This document shows, piece by piece, positions 44,511 through 56,400 of a stretch of 64,000 nt of DNA. The notes beneath the pieces were generated by a model. It made no database searches, was not told the DNA's origin, and saw only the letters and a list, made by a program, of their open reading frames with translations. The DNA is from Pithys albifrons albifrons (taxonomy: Eukaryota; Chordata; Aves; Passeriformes; Thamnophilidae), in assembly GCF_047495875.1 (NCBI RefSeq), contig NC_092486.1, positions 496,001-560,000 on the forward strand. The letters run 5' to 3'. Within the stretch, counting starts at the first letter, position 1; each line of letters begins with the position of its first letter. The translations under genes were made by a program, and so were the position numbers.

Positions 44511-45120
44511 GAACGGGGAATGTCCTGAGGGGATCGGGGAATGTGGTGAGGGGAAATGGACACATAACAGGAATAGGGGAATACCCTGAGGGGAGAGGGA
44601 CACACAACAGGACTAGGGGAATGTACTGAGGGGATCAGGGAATGTCCTAAGGAGAAAGGCACACAGGGATCAGGGATTGCCCTGAGGGGAACACAAGGAA
44701 TATCCTGGGAGGAAAGGGACATAACAGGGATCGGGGAATGTCCTGAGGGGAAAGGGAATGTGGTGAGGGGAAAGGGACACACAGCGGGGATAGGGGAATG
44801 TCCTGAGGGGAAAGGGACACACAGCAGGGATAAGGGGAATATCCTGAGGGGAAAGGGACGCACAGCAGGGATAAGGGGAATATCCTGATGGGATCAGGGA
44901 ATGTCCTAAGGAGAAAGGCACACAGGGATCAAGGATTGCCCTGAGGGGAACACGAGGAATATCCCGGGAGGAAAGGGACATAACAGGGATCGGGGAATGT
45001 CCCGAGGGGAAAGGGAATGTGATGAGGGGAAACACACAGAGAATGTGGTGAAGGAACAGGGAATGTGCTGAGGGGAAACAGGGAATGTGGTGAGGGAAAC
45101 AGGGAATGTGCTGGGGGGAC
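44510..45120. repeat. Degenerate GAGGGGAAAGGGACACACAG repeats
   Basis: Irregular units combining GGGGAATGTCCTGAGGGG, AAAGGGACACACAGC and GGGATAGGGGAAT. Two longer blocks (about 44630-44740 and 44900-45010) are near copies of each other. Confidence 0.85.
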
Positions 45121-45620
45121 ACACGCAGGGATTGGGGAATGTCCTTAAGGGAAAGGGATGCACAGGGACCATCCAGTGCAGCTCCTGGCCCTGCACAGGG
45201 CTCCGGGTGCTTCCACATGGAATCTCGAGCTATGCCAAGCAGGGAAGGAAGGGACACACAAGTGAAGTGCCAGGAGTGTTGAGGGAGTGTTCCCGCATTC
45301 CTGGGTTCCCATGATCCTGCAGTCTTGTGTTCCCAACATGTCCCCTCTGTGTCCCTCCATCACTGCTCCGTGTCCTCTCTGTGTCCACACAATGAATCTT
45401 TACATTCCCAACACATCTCCACCATGTCCTCTCCCATGTCCCTTCGTGTCCCTCCATGAATTCCTCACATTCCCTCCCTGTCCCCCTCCCATGTCCCTCT
45501 GTGTCCCATCCATGAATTCCTCACATCTCCACATGTCCCCTCCCTGTCCCTCTCATTGTCCCATCCTTGAACCCTTCACATTGTCCACGTGTCCCCTTCA
45601 TGTTCTGTCACTGGTCCCTC
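45120..45620. repeat. CR1 remnant and CATGTCCCC-type repeat
   Basis: 45160-45215 is a short minus-strand CR1 piece (CCATCCAGTGCAGCTCCTGG). 45330-45620 is a degenerate TGTCCCTCCATGAATTCCTC / CATGTCCCCTCTGTGTCC repeat. No gene. Confidence 0.6.
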
Positions 45621-45799
45621 TGTGTCCCCTCTTATGTCCCCTCCAGGACTGCTCTGTGCCCTCCCTGTGTCCCCTTCCTGTCCCCTTAGTGTCAGGGTGA
45701 CACAGGACACGGGAGCACATGGACACGGTGACACAGTGACAGGGCTGCCCACGGCCATGGCTGCGCGGTGACAGAGCACGGGGACAGGGTGACACGGGT

Positions 45800-46890
45800 C
45801 ATGTCCCCAGGTGACGTGGGGGCACAGTCCCAGGTGACAGAGGGCACAGTCCCCAGTGACACGGGGCACAGTCCCAGGTGACAGAGGGCACAGTCCCAGG
45901 TGACACAGGGCACAGTCCCAGGTGACACGGGGCACAGTCCCAGGTGACACAGGGCACAGTCCCCAGTGACACAGGGCACAGTCCCAGGTGACACGGGGCA
46001 CAGTCCCAGGTGACACCGGGCACAGTCCCCAGTGACACGGGGCACAGTCCCAGGTGACACGGGGCACAGTCCCAGGTGACAGAGGGCACAGTCCCAGGTG
46101 ACACAGGGCACAGTCCCCAGTGATACGGGGCACAGTCCCCAGGTGACACGGGGCACAGTCCCAGGTGACAGAGGGCACAGTCCCCAGTGACACGGGGCAC
46201 AGTCCCAGGTGACACGGGGCACAGTCCCAGGTGACATGGGGCACAGTCCCAGGTGACACGGGTCGCGTCCCCAGGTGACACGGGGCACAGTTCCAGGTGA
46301 CACGGGGCACAGTCCCAGGTGACACCGGGCACAGTTCCAGGTGACACAGGGCACAGTCCCCGGTGACACGGGGCACAGTCCCAGGTGACACGGGGCACAT
46401 TCCCCAGGTGACACGAGGCACAGACCCCAAGTGACACGGGGCACAGTCCCAGGTGTCACGGGGTCCCGTCCCGAGGTGACACGGGGCACAGTCCCAGGTG
46501 ACACGGGGCACAGTCCCAGGTGACACGAGGCACAGTCCCCGGTGACATGGAGCACAGTCCCAGGTGACATGGGGCACAGTCCCAGGTGACACGGGGCACC
46601 GTCCCCAGGTGACAGAGGGCACAGTCCCAGGTGACACGGGGCACAGTCCCCAGGTGACACGGGGCACAGTCCCAGGTGACACGGGGCACAGTCCCCAGGT
46701 GACACGGGGCACAGTCCCAGGTGACACGAGTCGCGTCCCCAGGTGACACGAGGCACAGTCCCAGGTGACACAGGGCACAGTTCCCAGGTGACACCGGGCA
46801 TTCCTCAGGTGACACAGGGCACAGTCCCCAGGTGACACAGGGCACATTCCCCAGGTGACACCGGGCACAGTTCCAGGTGACACGGCCACA
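45800..46890. repeat. 20-21 bp minisatellite with an E-box in each unit
   Basis: About 53 units of GGCACAGTCCCAGGTGACAC, with CCCCAGGTGACACGGG, CCCCAGTGAC and AGAGG variants. Most units carry CAGGTG. It sits 0.8-1.9 kb upstream of the FER1L5 ATG, between the divergent KANSL3 and FER1L5 genes. Confidence 0.97.
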
Positions 46891-47049
46891 CCCACCGACA
46901 GTCCTGGCCCCGCCCCCCACCCGTTGACGTTCTGGAATGTGGGAACCCAACGGTTGTGCTGCTGTGGTGTCGCCAGTTTGGGGACAGCGCCCGGGGGGCA
47001 CACTGGTGGCTGCCCCTTCAGGACAGCTCTGCAGCCATCACCGCTGACA

Positions 47050-47570
47050 GCACCTCGGGGGTGGCACATTGGTGGCACCTCCTTGGTGACAGAACCTTGG
47101 GGTGGCACATTGGTGGCACCCTCTTGGTGACAGAACTTTGGGGTGGCACATTTGTGGCACCCTCTTGGGGACAGAACCTTGGGGTGGCACATTGGTGGCA
47201 CCCTCTTGGTGACAACCTCAGGGGTGGCACATTGGTGGCACCCCCTTGTTGACAACATCTGGAGTGGCACATTGGTGGCACCTTCTTGATCACAGGACCT
47301 CGGGGGTGGCACATTGGTGACATCCCTTGGTGACAACCTCAGGGGTGGCACATTGGTGGCACCCCCTTGGTGACAACCTCAGGGGTGGCACATTGGTGGC
47401 ACCCCTTTGGTGACAAACCTGCAGCCATTTCTTCCATGACAGGACCTTGAGGGGTGGCATATTGGTGGCACCTTCTTGATCACAGGACCTTGGGGTGGCA
47501 CATTGGTGGCATCTCCTTGGTGACAACCTCAGGGTGGCACATTGGTGACCCCCCCTTGGTGACAAACCTG
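47050..47570. repeat. ~44 bp tandem repeat upstream of FER1L5
   Basis: About 11 units of GGGTGGCACATTGGTGGCAC, CCTCTTGGTGACAGAACCTT, or the same with GACAACCTCAG. It ends about 100 bp before the FER1L5 start codon. A longer unit containing CAAACCTGCAGCCAT occurs twice (near 47415 and 47560). Confidence 0.95.
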
Positions 47571-47666
47571 CAGCCATCGCTCCAGTGACAGTGCCCTGGG
47601 TGGCCCCTCAGTGGCAGCCCCTGGGTGACCCTCCTGCCACCCCCGCGGTGCCAGCGCTGCCCGGCC

Positions 47667-48596
47667 ATGCTGCGGCTCCACGTGGTCGGTGTGCACATCC
47701 CCGGGGCCACCGGCTTCGGGCCCGGCGTCCATCTGTCCGTCTGCTTCCGAGGTACCCGTGGGCACGGGGAGGGGACACCGTCCCTGTGGGGCCGGGTGGC
47801 ATCAGCCATTGTCGTGTGACAACGTGACCTTGGCCATCCTGGTGTGAGTGGTGGCATCCCAGTGTGGCACCTGGGGACACCTGGGGACAGGCTTCCCCTG
47901 GCACCTGGATGTCCCCACTCCGAGGTGCCACCACCCTCCTCTTGTCCCTCACAGGCACCTCCAGGAGGACCCAGGTGGTGCCCGAGGAGCACAGCCCCAC
48001 CTGGAACGAGGTGAGGTGACCCTGGGGGCAGCCACAGTGGCATAGGGACACAAGGCCACCCCCTGACACCCTGTCACTTTCCCCCCCAGGAGCTGGTGTG
48101 GTCACTGGACAAGTGTCCCCTGGGCCCTGCGGACACGCTGAGCCTGCGCCTCCAGCGCTGGGACCACCCTGTGGCGCGGGGGTGAGTGCCACCCGTGGGT
48201 GGGCACCCCGGGGTGACCCCCCCACTGCATCCCCCCTCACCCTGTGCCCCTGTCCCCACAGGGACCTGGGTGGCACCACGGTGTCATTGGACCAGTTGGT
48301 GGCCAACCCCAGCGTGCCGCTGGCCCACAGAGACGTCCCACTGCTGGACCCCCGGGACCAGCCCACAGGGGTGAGCCCCCACCCACAGAGCCCCCAGCAC
48401 CCTGGGGTGCCGCCTGGGCCACTGGGGTGTCACTGTCCCTTCGCAGTGCACTGTCACCTTCCGCTGCTACTACGACCCCCGAGGCAGGGCCAGGAGTGCC
48501 GCGGTCACCCCCCAGGGATGGGGGGCACCGCCGGGGGCACAGGAGCTGCCCCCCAGCTCTGGCAGGGCCCTGGCACAGAGGAAAGAGGATTTCCAG
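47667..48596 (+). other. FER1L5: FER1L5 exons 1-5: C2A domain and linker
   Basis: MLRLHVVGVHIPGATGFGPG, then VHLSVCFRGTSRRTQVVPEE, HSPTWNEELVWSL, ARGDLGGTTVSLDQL and TVTFRCYYDPRG: a typical ferlin type-II C2 fold with the hallmark P-x-W-N-E after strand 4. Calcium-binding Asp positions look depleted (GFGPGVHLS where many ferlins have a Lys-Pro-Asp-Pro motif), so this C2A may not bind calcium. Exon 5 adds a Pro/Gly-rich linker ending in RKEDFQ. The ATG is the first Met of the conserved strand 1. Confidence 0.9.
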
Positions 48597-50402
48597 GTAT
48601 GGCACCTCAGACTGAGCCTGTTCTAAATCCCACACCAGGCCTGTCCTAAACCCCACACCAAGCCTGTCCTAATCCCCAAACAAGCCTGTCCTAAACCCCA
48701 CACCAAGCCTGTCCTAAATCCCACACTGAGCCTCTCCTAAATCCCACACCAAGCCTGTCCTAAACCCCACACCGGGCATGTCCTAAATCCCACACTGAGC
48801 CTGTCCTAATCCCCACACCAATCCTGTCCTAAATCCCACATCGAGCCTGTCTTAAATCCCACACCGAGCCTGTCCTAAATCCACACCGAGCCTGTCCTAA
48901 ATCCACACCGAGCCTGTCCTAATCTCCACACCAATCCTGTCCTAAACCCCACACCAATCCTGTCTAAACCCCACACTAAGCTTGTCCTAAACCCCAAAAC
49001 AAGCCTGTCCTAATCCCCACACCGAGCCTGTCCTAAACCCCACACCGAGCCTGTCCTAAACCCCACACCAATCCTCTCCTAATCCCCAAACAAGCCTGTC
49101 CTAAATCCCACACTGAGCCTGTCCTAAACCCGACACCGAGCATGTCCTAAATCCCACACTGAGCCTGTCCTAATCCCCACACCAATCCTGTCCTAAACTC
49201 CACACCGAGCCTGCTTAAATCCCACACCGAGCCTGTCCTAAATCCACACCGAGCCTGTCCTAATCCCCACACCAATCCTGTTCTAAACCCCACACCGAGC
49301 CTGTCCTAAACCCCAAAACAAGCCTATCCTAATCCCCACACTGAGCCTGTCCTTAACCCCACACCAAGCCTGTCCTAAATCCCACACCGAGCCTGTCCTA
49401 AACCCTAAAACAAGCCTATCCCGGACCCCAAAACAAGCCTATTCTTAACCCCAAAACAAGCTCCCTGGGCCCAGAAACCAAGTCTATCCTGAGCGCCAAA
49501 CCAAGTCTAACCTGGATCACAAACCAAGCCGAGCCTCCTGAGCCCCCAAACCAAGTCTATCCTAGACCCCCAACCAAGTCAAACCCAAGGGACTCCAAAC
49601 TGAGCCTATCCTGGACCCCAGCCCAGGTCCCCTGGACCCTCAAACCAAGCCAAATCCCCTGGACCCCAAGCCAAACTTCCTGGACTTCAATCCAGGTCCC
49701 CTGGACCTCCAACCCAAGCCTATCCTGGACCCCAAATCAAGTCAAACCCCCTGGACCCCAAACTGAGCCTATCCTGAACCCCAACCCCAGCCTAGCCTGG
49801 ACCCCAACCCAAGCCTGTCCTGGACCCCAAACTGAGCCTATCCTGAACCCCAACCCCAGCCTAGCCTGGACCTGAACCCAAGCCTGTCCTGGACCCCAAA
49901 CTGAGCCTATCCTGAACCCCAACCTCAGCCTATCCTGGACCCCAACCCAAGCCTGTCCTGGACCCCAAACTGAGCCTATCCTGAACCCCAACCCAATCCT
50001 ATCCTGAATCCCAGCCTAAGCCTACCCTGGACCCCAAGCGCAGCCTATCCCGGTCCTCAGCCTCGGCCCCCCGGGGGGATGTCCTGTCCATCCCCCAGCC
50101 CCCCCGTGTCCCGCAGGTCCGGGTGAGGATCATCCAGGCCCGGCAGCTCCAGGGCAACGACATCAGGCCGATGGTGAAGGTGCTCATCGGGAAGCGGCAC
50201 TTCCGGACCCGCATCCGGACAGGGAACAACCCCTATTTCAACGAGGTGACCGCGGGGAGGGGACACGGCCCCTCGGTGTCCCTCAGCCCGCGCTCACCCT
50301 TCTGTGCCCATTTTTCAGGTGTTTTGCCAAAATTTCCACCAGACGCCAGAGCAGCTGGTGGCAGAGCCCATCCATATCCAGGTGGGAAGGGTGCGGTGGG
50401 AT

Positions 50403-50435
<33 letters not shown>

Positions 50436-53400
50436 GTTGGCTGCTGACGCCGTGTCCCCTTCTTGTCACAGGTGCTCCGTTCCCCAAACCTCTGCACCAG
50501 ACCCGTCATAGGCACCTTTGAGGTGAGGGGTGTGGCTTGGGAATGGGGAATCGGGAATAGGGTCTGGAATAGGGCATTGGGAATTGGGTTTGGGAATGGG
50601 GTGTTGGGAACGGAGCGTTGGGAATGGGGCTCTGGAACAGGGCATCAGGAATCAGATTTTGGGAATGAGGTGCTGGGATCGGGGTGTTGGCAATGGGGTA
50701 TTGAGAATGTGGTGTCAGGAAAGAGGGTTCTGGAACAGGGCACTGGGAACTGAGGTTTGGGAATGAGATGTCAGGAACGGGATATTGGGAATGGGCATCA
50801 GGAAGGGGGCGGGGGGTCTGTAACAGGGCATTGGAAATTGTGTTTTGAGAATGGGGCGTTGGGAACAGGATGCCAGGAATGGGATGTGGGGAATGGGATG
50901 TGGGACCACTCTCACCCCTTTGCTGTCCCCACAGCTCGACATCGGCACCATCTACTCTGCACCAGGTGTGTGGGAGGGTTGGGGTGACCCCGGGGTGACT
51001 CTGGGGTGACTCTGGGGTGGCGCCGGGGTGACACCAAGGTGACCCGCGGTGTGTCCCCGCCGCAGGGCGCACCCTGAGCCGGCGGTGGCTGAGCCTGCAG
51101 CACCCGCGGCGCCGCGACGGCCGCTCCCAGGGTTACCTGCAGGTCAGCCTGGCCGTGCGCCGGGCCGGGGAGAGAGCGCAGGTGAGACCCCCCGCACCCC
51201 CCAGCACCCCAAGAGCCTTCCGGGGTGTCCCTAATCTGTGACACCTCCCCCAGGAGCAGGAGGTGCCGGCGGGGGATGAGGACGTGGGGTCCAACCTGCT
51301 GCGCCCACCCCCGAGTGCCACCACGCTGCAGATCCGCGTGTACCGCGCCCAGGACCTGCCGCACGGTGGGCACGGGGGGGTTTGGGGCATGGGGGGACTG
51401 GGGGGACCCCCCTGCTCACCTGTGGCCCCTTCCCCTGGCAGTGAAGCCAGCGCGGCCGTGCCTGGGCAGCAGGAGGGGCTCGGGGAAGGCGTCGGTGAGG
51501 ATCAGCTTTGCCGGCAGGACGGTGGGTGCCAGGCAGGGGTGGGGGGCACCGGGAGGCACCGGGGATCCGGGTGCTGGTGGGGGGCTCACGGCTTGGCTCC
51601 ACGCAGCTCTGCACCCGAGTGGTGCCCTTCGGTGCCAGCCCCGAGTGGAACGAGGTCTTCTTCTTCCCACTGCGGGTGAGGTGCCGCGCCCCGACCCGCA
51701 TCCTACGCCATCCCCCAAAACAGGGGTACCCCAAAAAGGGGGGGCACCCCCATTCCCACACCCTCCCATTCCCATAGCCTCATTTCCACATCCTCACCCC
51801 CCCATTCGCCCCCAACCTCCCCATTCCTACCCCACAAGCACATTCCCACACTCCCATTCCCACACCCTCCCATTCCTATAGCCCCATGTCCATAGCCCCA
51901 TTCCCACACTCTCCCATTCCCACATCCTCCCATTCCCATAGCCCCATTCCCACACCCTCCCATTCCCACACCCTCCCATTCCCATAGCCCCATTCCCACA
52001 CCCTCACTCCCCCATTCCCCCCCAACCTCCCCATTCCCACTCCCATTCCCACCCCCACCCCCATTCCCACACCTCTATCCCCTCCCACATTCCATTCCCA
52101 TCCCTCCATTCCCACACCCTCACCCCCATTTCCCCCACAACCCCCATCCCCACTCTCCCTTCCCACACCCCTATCCCCCCCCCCAAATTCCCACCCTCCC
52201 GTTCCCACCCCACATCCCTGTTCTCCTTCCACAGCTGCCCCCCATCTGTGAGGAGATCCAGCTGGACCTTCTCTGGGGGTGAGTGGGGGACACCCCTTCA
52301 GGATTGGGAGACTTCCCTGGATTGGGGGATCCCCCCGTGTTTGGGGGACCCCTCACAGTCGCACCCACAGGTCGTGCCGGAGCAGAGTCCTGGGCACTGC
52401 CACCATCCCGCTGTCCCAGATCTACCAAGAGCCCGAGGAGCAGCAGGGTGAGGGGGGCACCCTCGGGGTATTCTCAGCATCCAGAGCCCACCCTCGGGGT
52501 GTTCCCAGCACCCAGAGCCCACCCTCGGGGGGTCCCCAGCACCCAGAGCCCACCCTCGGGTGTCCTCACCACCCAGAGCCCACCCTCGGGGGGTCCCCAG
52601 CACCCAGAGCCCACCCTCGGGTGTCCTCACCACCCAGAGCCCACCCTCGGGGTGTTCCCAGCATCCAGAGCCCACCCTCGGGGGGTCCCAGCACCCAGAG
52701 CCCACCCTCGGGGGGTCCCCAGCACCCAGAGCCCACCCTCAGGGTGTTCCCAGCACCCAGAGCCCACCCTCGGGGGGTCCCCAGCACCCAGAGCCCACCC
52801 TCGGGTGTCCTCACCACCCAGAGCCCACCCGCGGGGTGTTCCCAGCATCCAGAGCCCACCCTCGGGGGGTCCCAGCACCCAGAGCCCACCCTCGGGGGGT
52901 CCCCAGCACCCAGAGCCCACCCTCAGGGTGTTCCCAGCACCCAGAGCCCACCCTCGGGGAGTCCCCAGCACCCAGAGCCCACCCTCAGGGTGTTCCCAGC
53001 ACCCAGAGCCCACCCTCGGGGGGTCCCCAGCACCCAGAGCCCACCCTCGGGTGTCCTCACCACCCAGAGCCCACCCGCGGGGTGTCCCCAGCACCCAGAG
53101 CCCACCCTTGGGTGTCCTCACCACCCAGAGCCCACCCTCAGGGTGTTCCCAGCACCCAGAGCCCACCCTTGGGTGTCCTCACCACCCAGAGCCCACCCTC
53201 GGGGTGTTCCCAGCACCCAGAGCCCACCCTCGGGGCGTCCCAGCACCCACAGCCCACCCTCGGGGGGTCCCAGCATCCAGAGTCCTCCCCCCACGGCCTC
53301 CCTGAACCCCCTTTTTTGCCCTCAGGGGGCTTCCTGCCCTGCTTTGGACCCGCCTTCCTGCCCCTGTACGGCCCCCGGCCCGACTGTGCCCGGGTACGGA

Positions 53401-56400
53401 GCGGGGGTGGCAGGGTGGGCACGGGGGGTGACAGGGTGGGACCGGGGGGGACAGGGTGGGCACGGAGGGGGAGTGAGAGTATGGGCGCGGGGGATGACAG
53501 TGTGGGACCAGGGGATGGCATGGTGGGAGCGGGGGGGGGGAGAAAGGGTGGGCACGGAGGGGGGTGACAGGGTGGGACTGGGGGTGGTGACAGGGTGGTC
53601 ACGGGAGGGTGACAGGGTGGGACCAGGGGGGACAGGGTGGGACCGGGAGTGGTGACAGGGTGGGCACAGAGGGTGACAGGGCAGGCACCACGTCCACTTG
53701 CGGGGGGACACCCACCCAAAGGCCCCCTGTGTGTCCCAGGACTCGGACATGGATTATCAGGGCCGGGTGCTCCTGGAGATCTGCACCCAGCAGGGCACTC
53801 CGGACGGGTGGCAGAGGGGCAGCGTGGCACCTGTGGACGTGCAGCTGGCACAGGTGGGACACGGGCACACCGGGACAGGGGATGTGGGGACATGGGGACA
53901 GGGGATGTGGGGACATGGGGATATGAGGTTATGGGGCTATGGAACATGGGGACAGGAGGATAGGGGGATAGGAGACATTGGGATATAGTGATATGGGGAG
54001 ATGGGGATGTGGGATATGGGGATATGGGATATGGAAATGTGGGGATATGGGACATGGAGATATGGGAATGTGGGGGTATGAGGGTGTGGGGATATGGGAT
54101 ATGGGACATGGGGATATGGGATATGGGACATGGGGATATGGGAATGTGGGGATATGGGAATGTGGGGATATGGGACATGGGGATATGGGAATGTGGGGAT
54201 ATGGGATATGGGAATGTGGGGATATGGGACATGGGGATATGGGAATGTGGGGATATGAGGGTGTGGGGATATGGGATATGGGACATAGGGATATGGGAAT
54301 GTGGGGACATGAGGGTGTGGGGATATGGGAATGTGGGGACCTGGGGATATGGGACACAAGGACATAAAAATGTCGGGATGGATAAAATGATCCAACATGA
54401 TCTTTTTAGTCTTAGTGGAGTGTTTACTTAGTTATAGTACTTATTAATTTTTAATGTTTGTTTATTTTACTATAGTATAGTAGATACACACTGATTTGTT
54501 TTTATTTATTATTATCTATAATATACAATGTATAATATATAATATAATATATAATAAATGTTATATATTATATATCGTATGAAATATATTTTTATGTTGC
54601 TTTATATAAAATATGTACACTATGTACACACTGTAGTATATAAAATATATATGATATATCCTGTGCCATACTTACTATACAATATAGAATCAATATGTAA
54701 TTAATGTATATTAATTAATGTGTATATTAGTTAATGTATATAATTAATATGTGATTAATATCTAGTACAATACACTTTATGTCCCCCTCGGCTCTGTTCG
54801 TTCAGGCCGTCAGGGGTCATTTATCCAAACCCAAAGTGCCACCAATGTCCCCACCCCGTGCCCCACACGAGCAGCTCCCGCCGAGCTCTGCCGAGCGCCG
54901 CCTGAAAGCGCTTTAAGCCCAACACCCCCTTAGCGTTAATGATGAGCTCCAATTAACCCCCGGCGTTAATTACCCCCTTCCCGGGCTTCCTCCGCAGCAG
55001 CGGCTCCTGCCCCGCTGCCAGTGGGGGCTCTGCGGGGTGTTTTACTCGGCCACGATGATCCCGGAGGGCTCCGAGCCCGTGGGATTCGAGCTCGGGATCG
55101 GACACGACGCCGCGGCCACTGCCCAGAGCCTGCCCGTGTTCGACGGTGAGTGGGGACACACCGGGGGGGACACCTGGGGAGGACACCTGGGGAGGACACA
55201 CGCACCTGAGGGGGACACAGACACACCTTGGGGGGGGACGCACACCTGGGGGGGACACACACACACTTTGGGGGACACACACACACACTTTGGGGGGGGA
55301 CGCACACACACCTTGGGGACACACACACACACACACCTTGGGGGGGGACGCACACCTGGGGGGGATCACACACACACCTTGGGGGGGGACACACACACTT
55401 TGGGGGGGACTCACACGCACTTGGATGGGGGCACACCTGGGGGACACAGCTGGGGGGGCACACCTGGGGGCCACACACGTGGGGGGGATATACCTGGGGG
55501 GGACATAGCTGGGGAGGACACACCTGGATGGGGGCCACACACCTGGATGGGGGCACACTTGGATGGGGACACACCTGTGTGGGGGGCACATCCCTGGATG
55601 GGGGGCACACCCCTGGATGGGGGACACACACCTACATGGGGACACACACCTGGGGTGGGGCACACACCTGGGGTGGGGCACACACCTGGGGGAGGACACA
55701 CACCTGGGGGGGGGACACACACACCTGGAGGAGGGACACAGCTGGATGGACACACCTGTATGAACATGCCTGGGGGGGGGACACACATCTGGGGGGGACA
55801 CACACCTGGATGGGGGCACACACCTGGGTGGGGGCACACACCTGGGTGGGGGCACACACCTGGGGGGTTCACACACCTGGATGGGGGCACACACCTGGAT
55901 GGGGGGACACACACCTGGATGGGGGGACACACACCTGAATGGGGGCACACACCTGGATGGGGGTACACACCTGGGGGGGGGGGGGGGGACACACCTGGAT
56001 GGGGGGACACACACCTGAATGGGGGGACACACACCTGAATGGGGGGACACACACTTGGATGGGGGCACACACCTGGAGGGGGGGACACACACCTGGGGGG
56101 GAGACACACACCTGGATGGGGGGACACACACCTGGATGGGGGGACACACACCTGGGGGGGAGACACACACCTGGAGGGGGGGACACACACCTGAATGGGG
56201 GGACACACACCTGGAGGGGGGGCACACACCTGGGGGGGGGGGAGACACAAACCTGGGGGGGGGGGGTACACACACCTGGATGGGGGACACACACCTGGAT
56301 GGGGGACACACACCTGGATGGGGGCACTCACCTGGGGGGGGGACACACACCTGGATGAGGGGGTCACACCTGAATGAGGGGGTCACACCTGAATGGGGGA

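Larger units (their letters stand above)
51254..53853 (+). other. FER1L5: FER1L5 exons 11-17: C2C domain region
   Basis: LQIRVYRAQDLPHVKPARPC, GKASVRISFAGRTLCTRVVP, FGASPEWNEVFFFPLRLPPI, CEEIQLDLLWGSCRSRVLGT, ATIPLSQIY, GGFLPCFGPAFLPLYGP and DYQGRVLLEICTQ. The strand order and P-x-W-N-E-V-F hallmark identify the third ferlin C2. Seven exons, all phases consistent. Introns 13, 15, 16 and 17 are filled with unrelated arrays. Confidence 0.92.

Noticed and set aside
43307..44863. 518-, 419- and 381-codon minus frames, Pro/Phe/Ser-rich, upstream of and overlapping KANSL3 exon 1
   Set aside because: The upstream part is the G-rich 20-bp array read in reverse. Only the last ~77 codons of one of them are the genuine exon 1, starting at the ATG at 43694.
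45576..47351. 591-codon minus frame of CAPCHLGLCPVSPGTVP-type repeats
   Set aside because: Product of the 20-bp and 44-bp arrays. No homologous domain and no gene signals.
52279..54310. Long frames (458, 340 and 390 codons) in FER1L5 introns 15-17
   Set aside because: Repeat translations that run through real exon borders. The true exons are short and joined by GT-AG sites.
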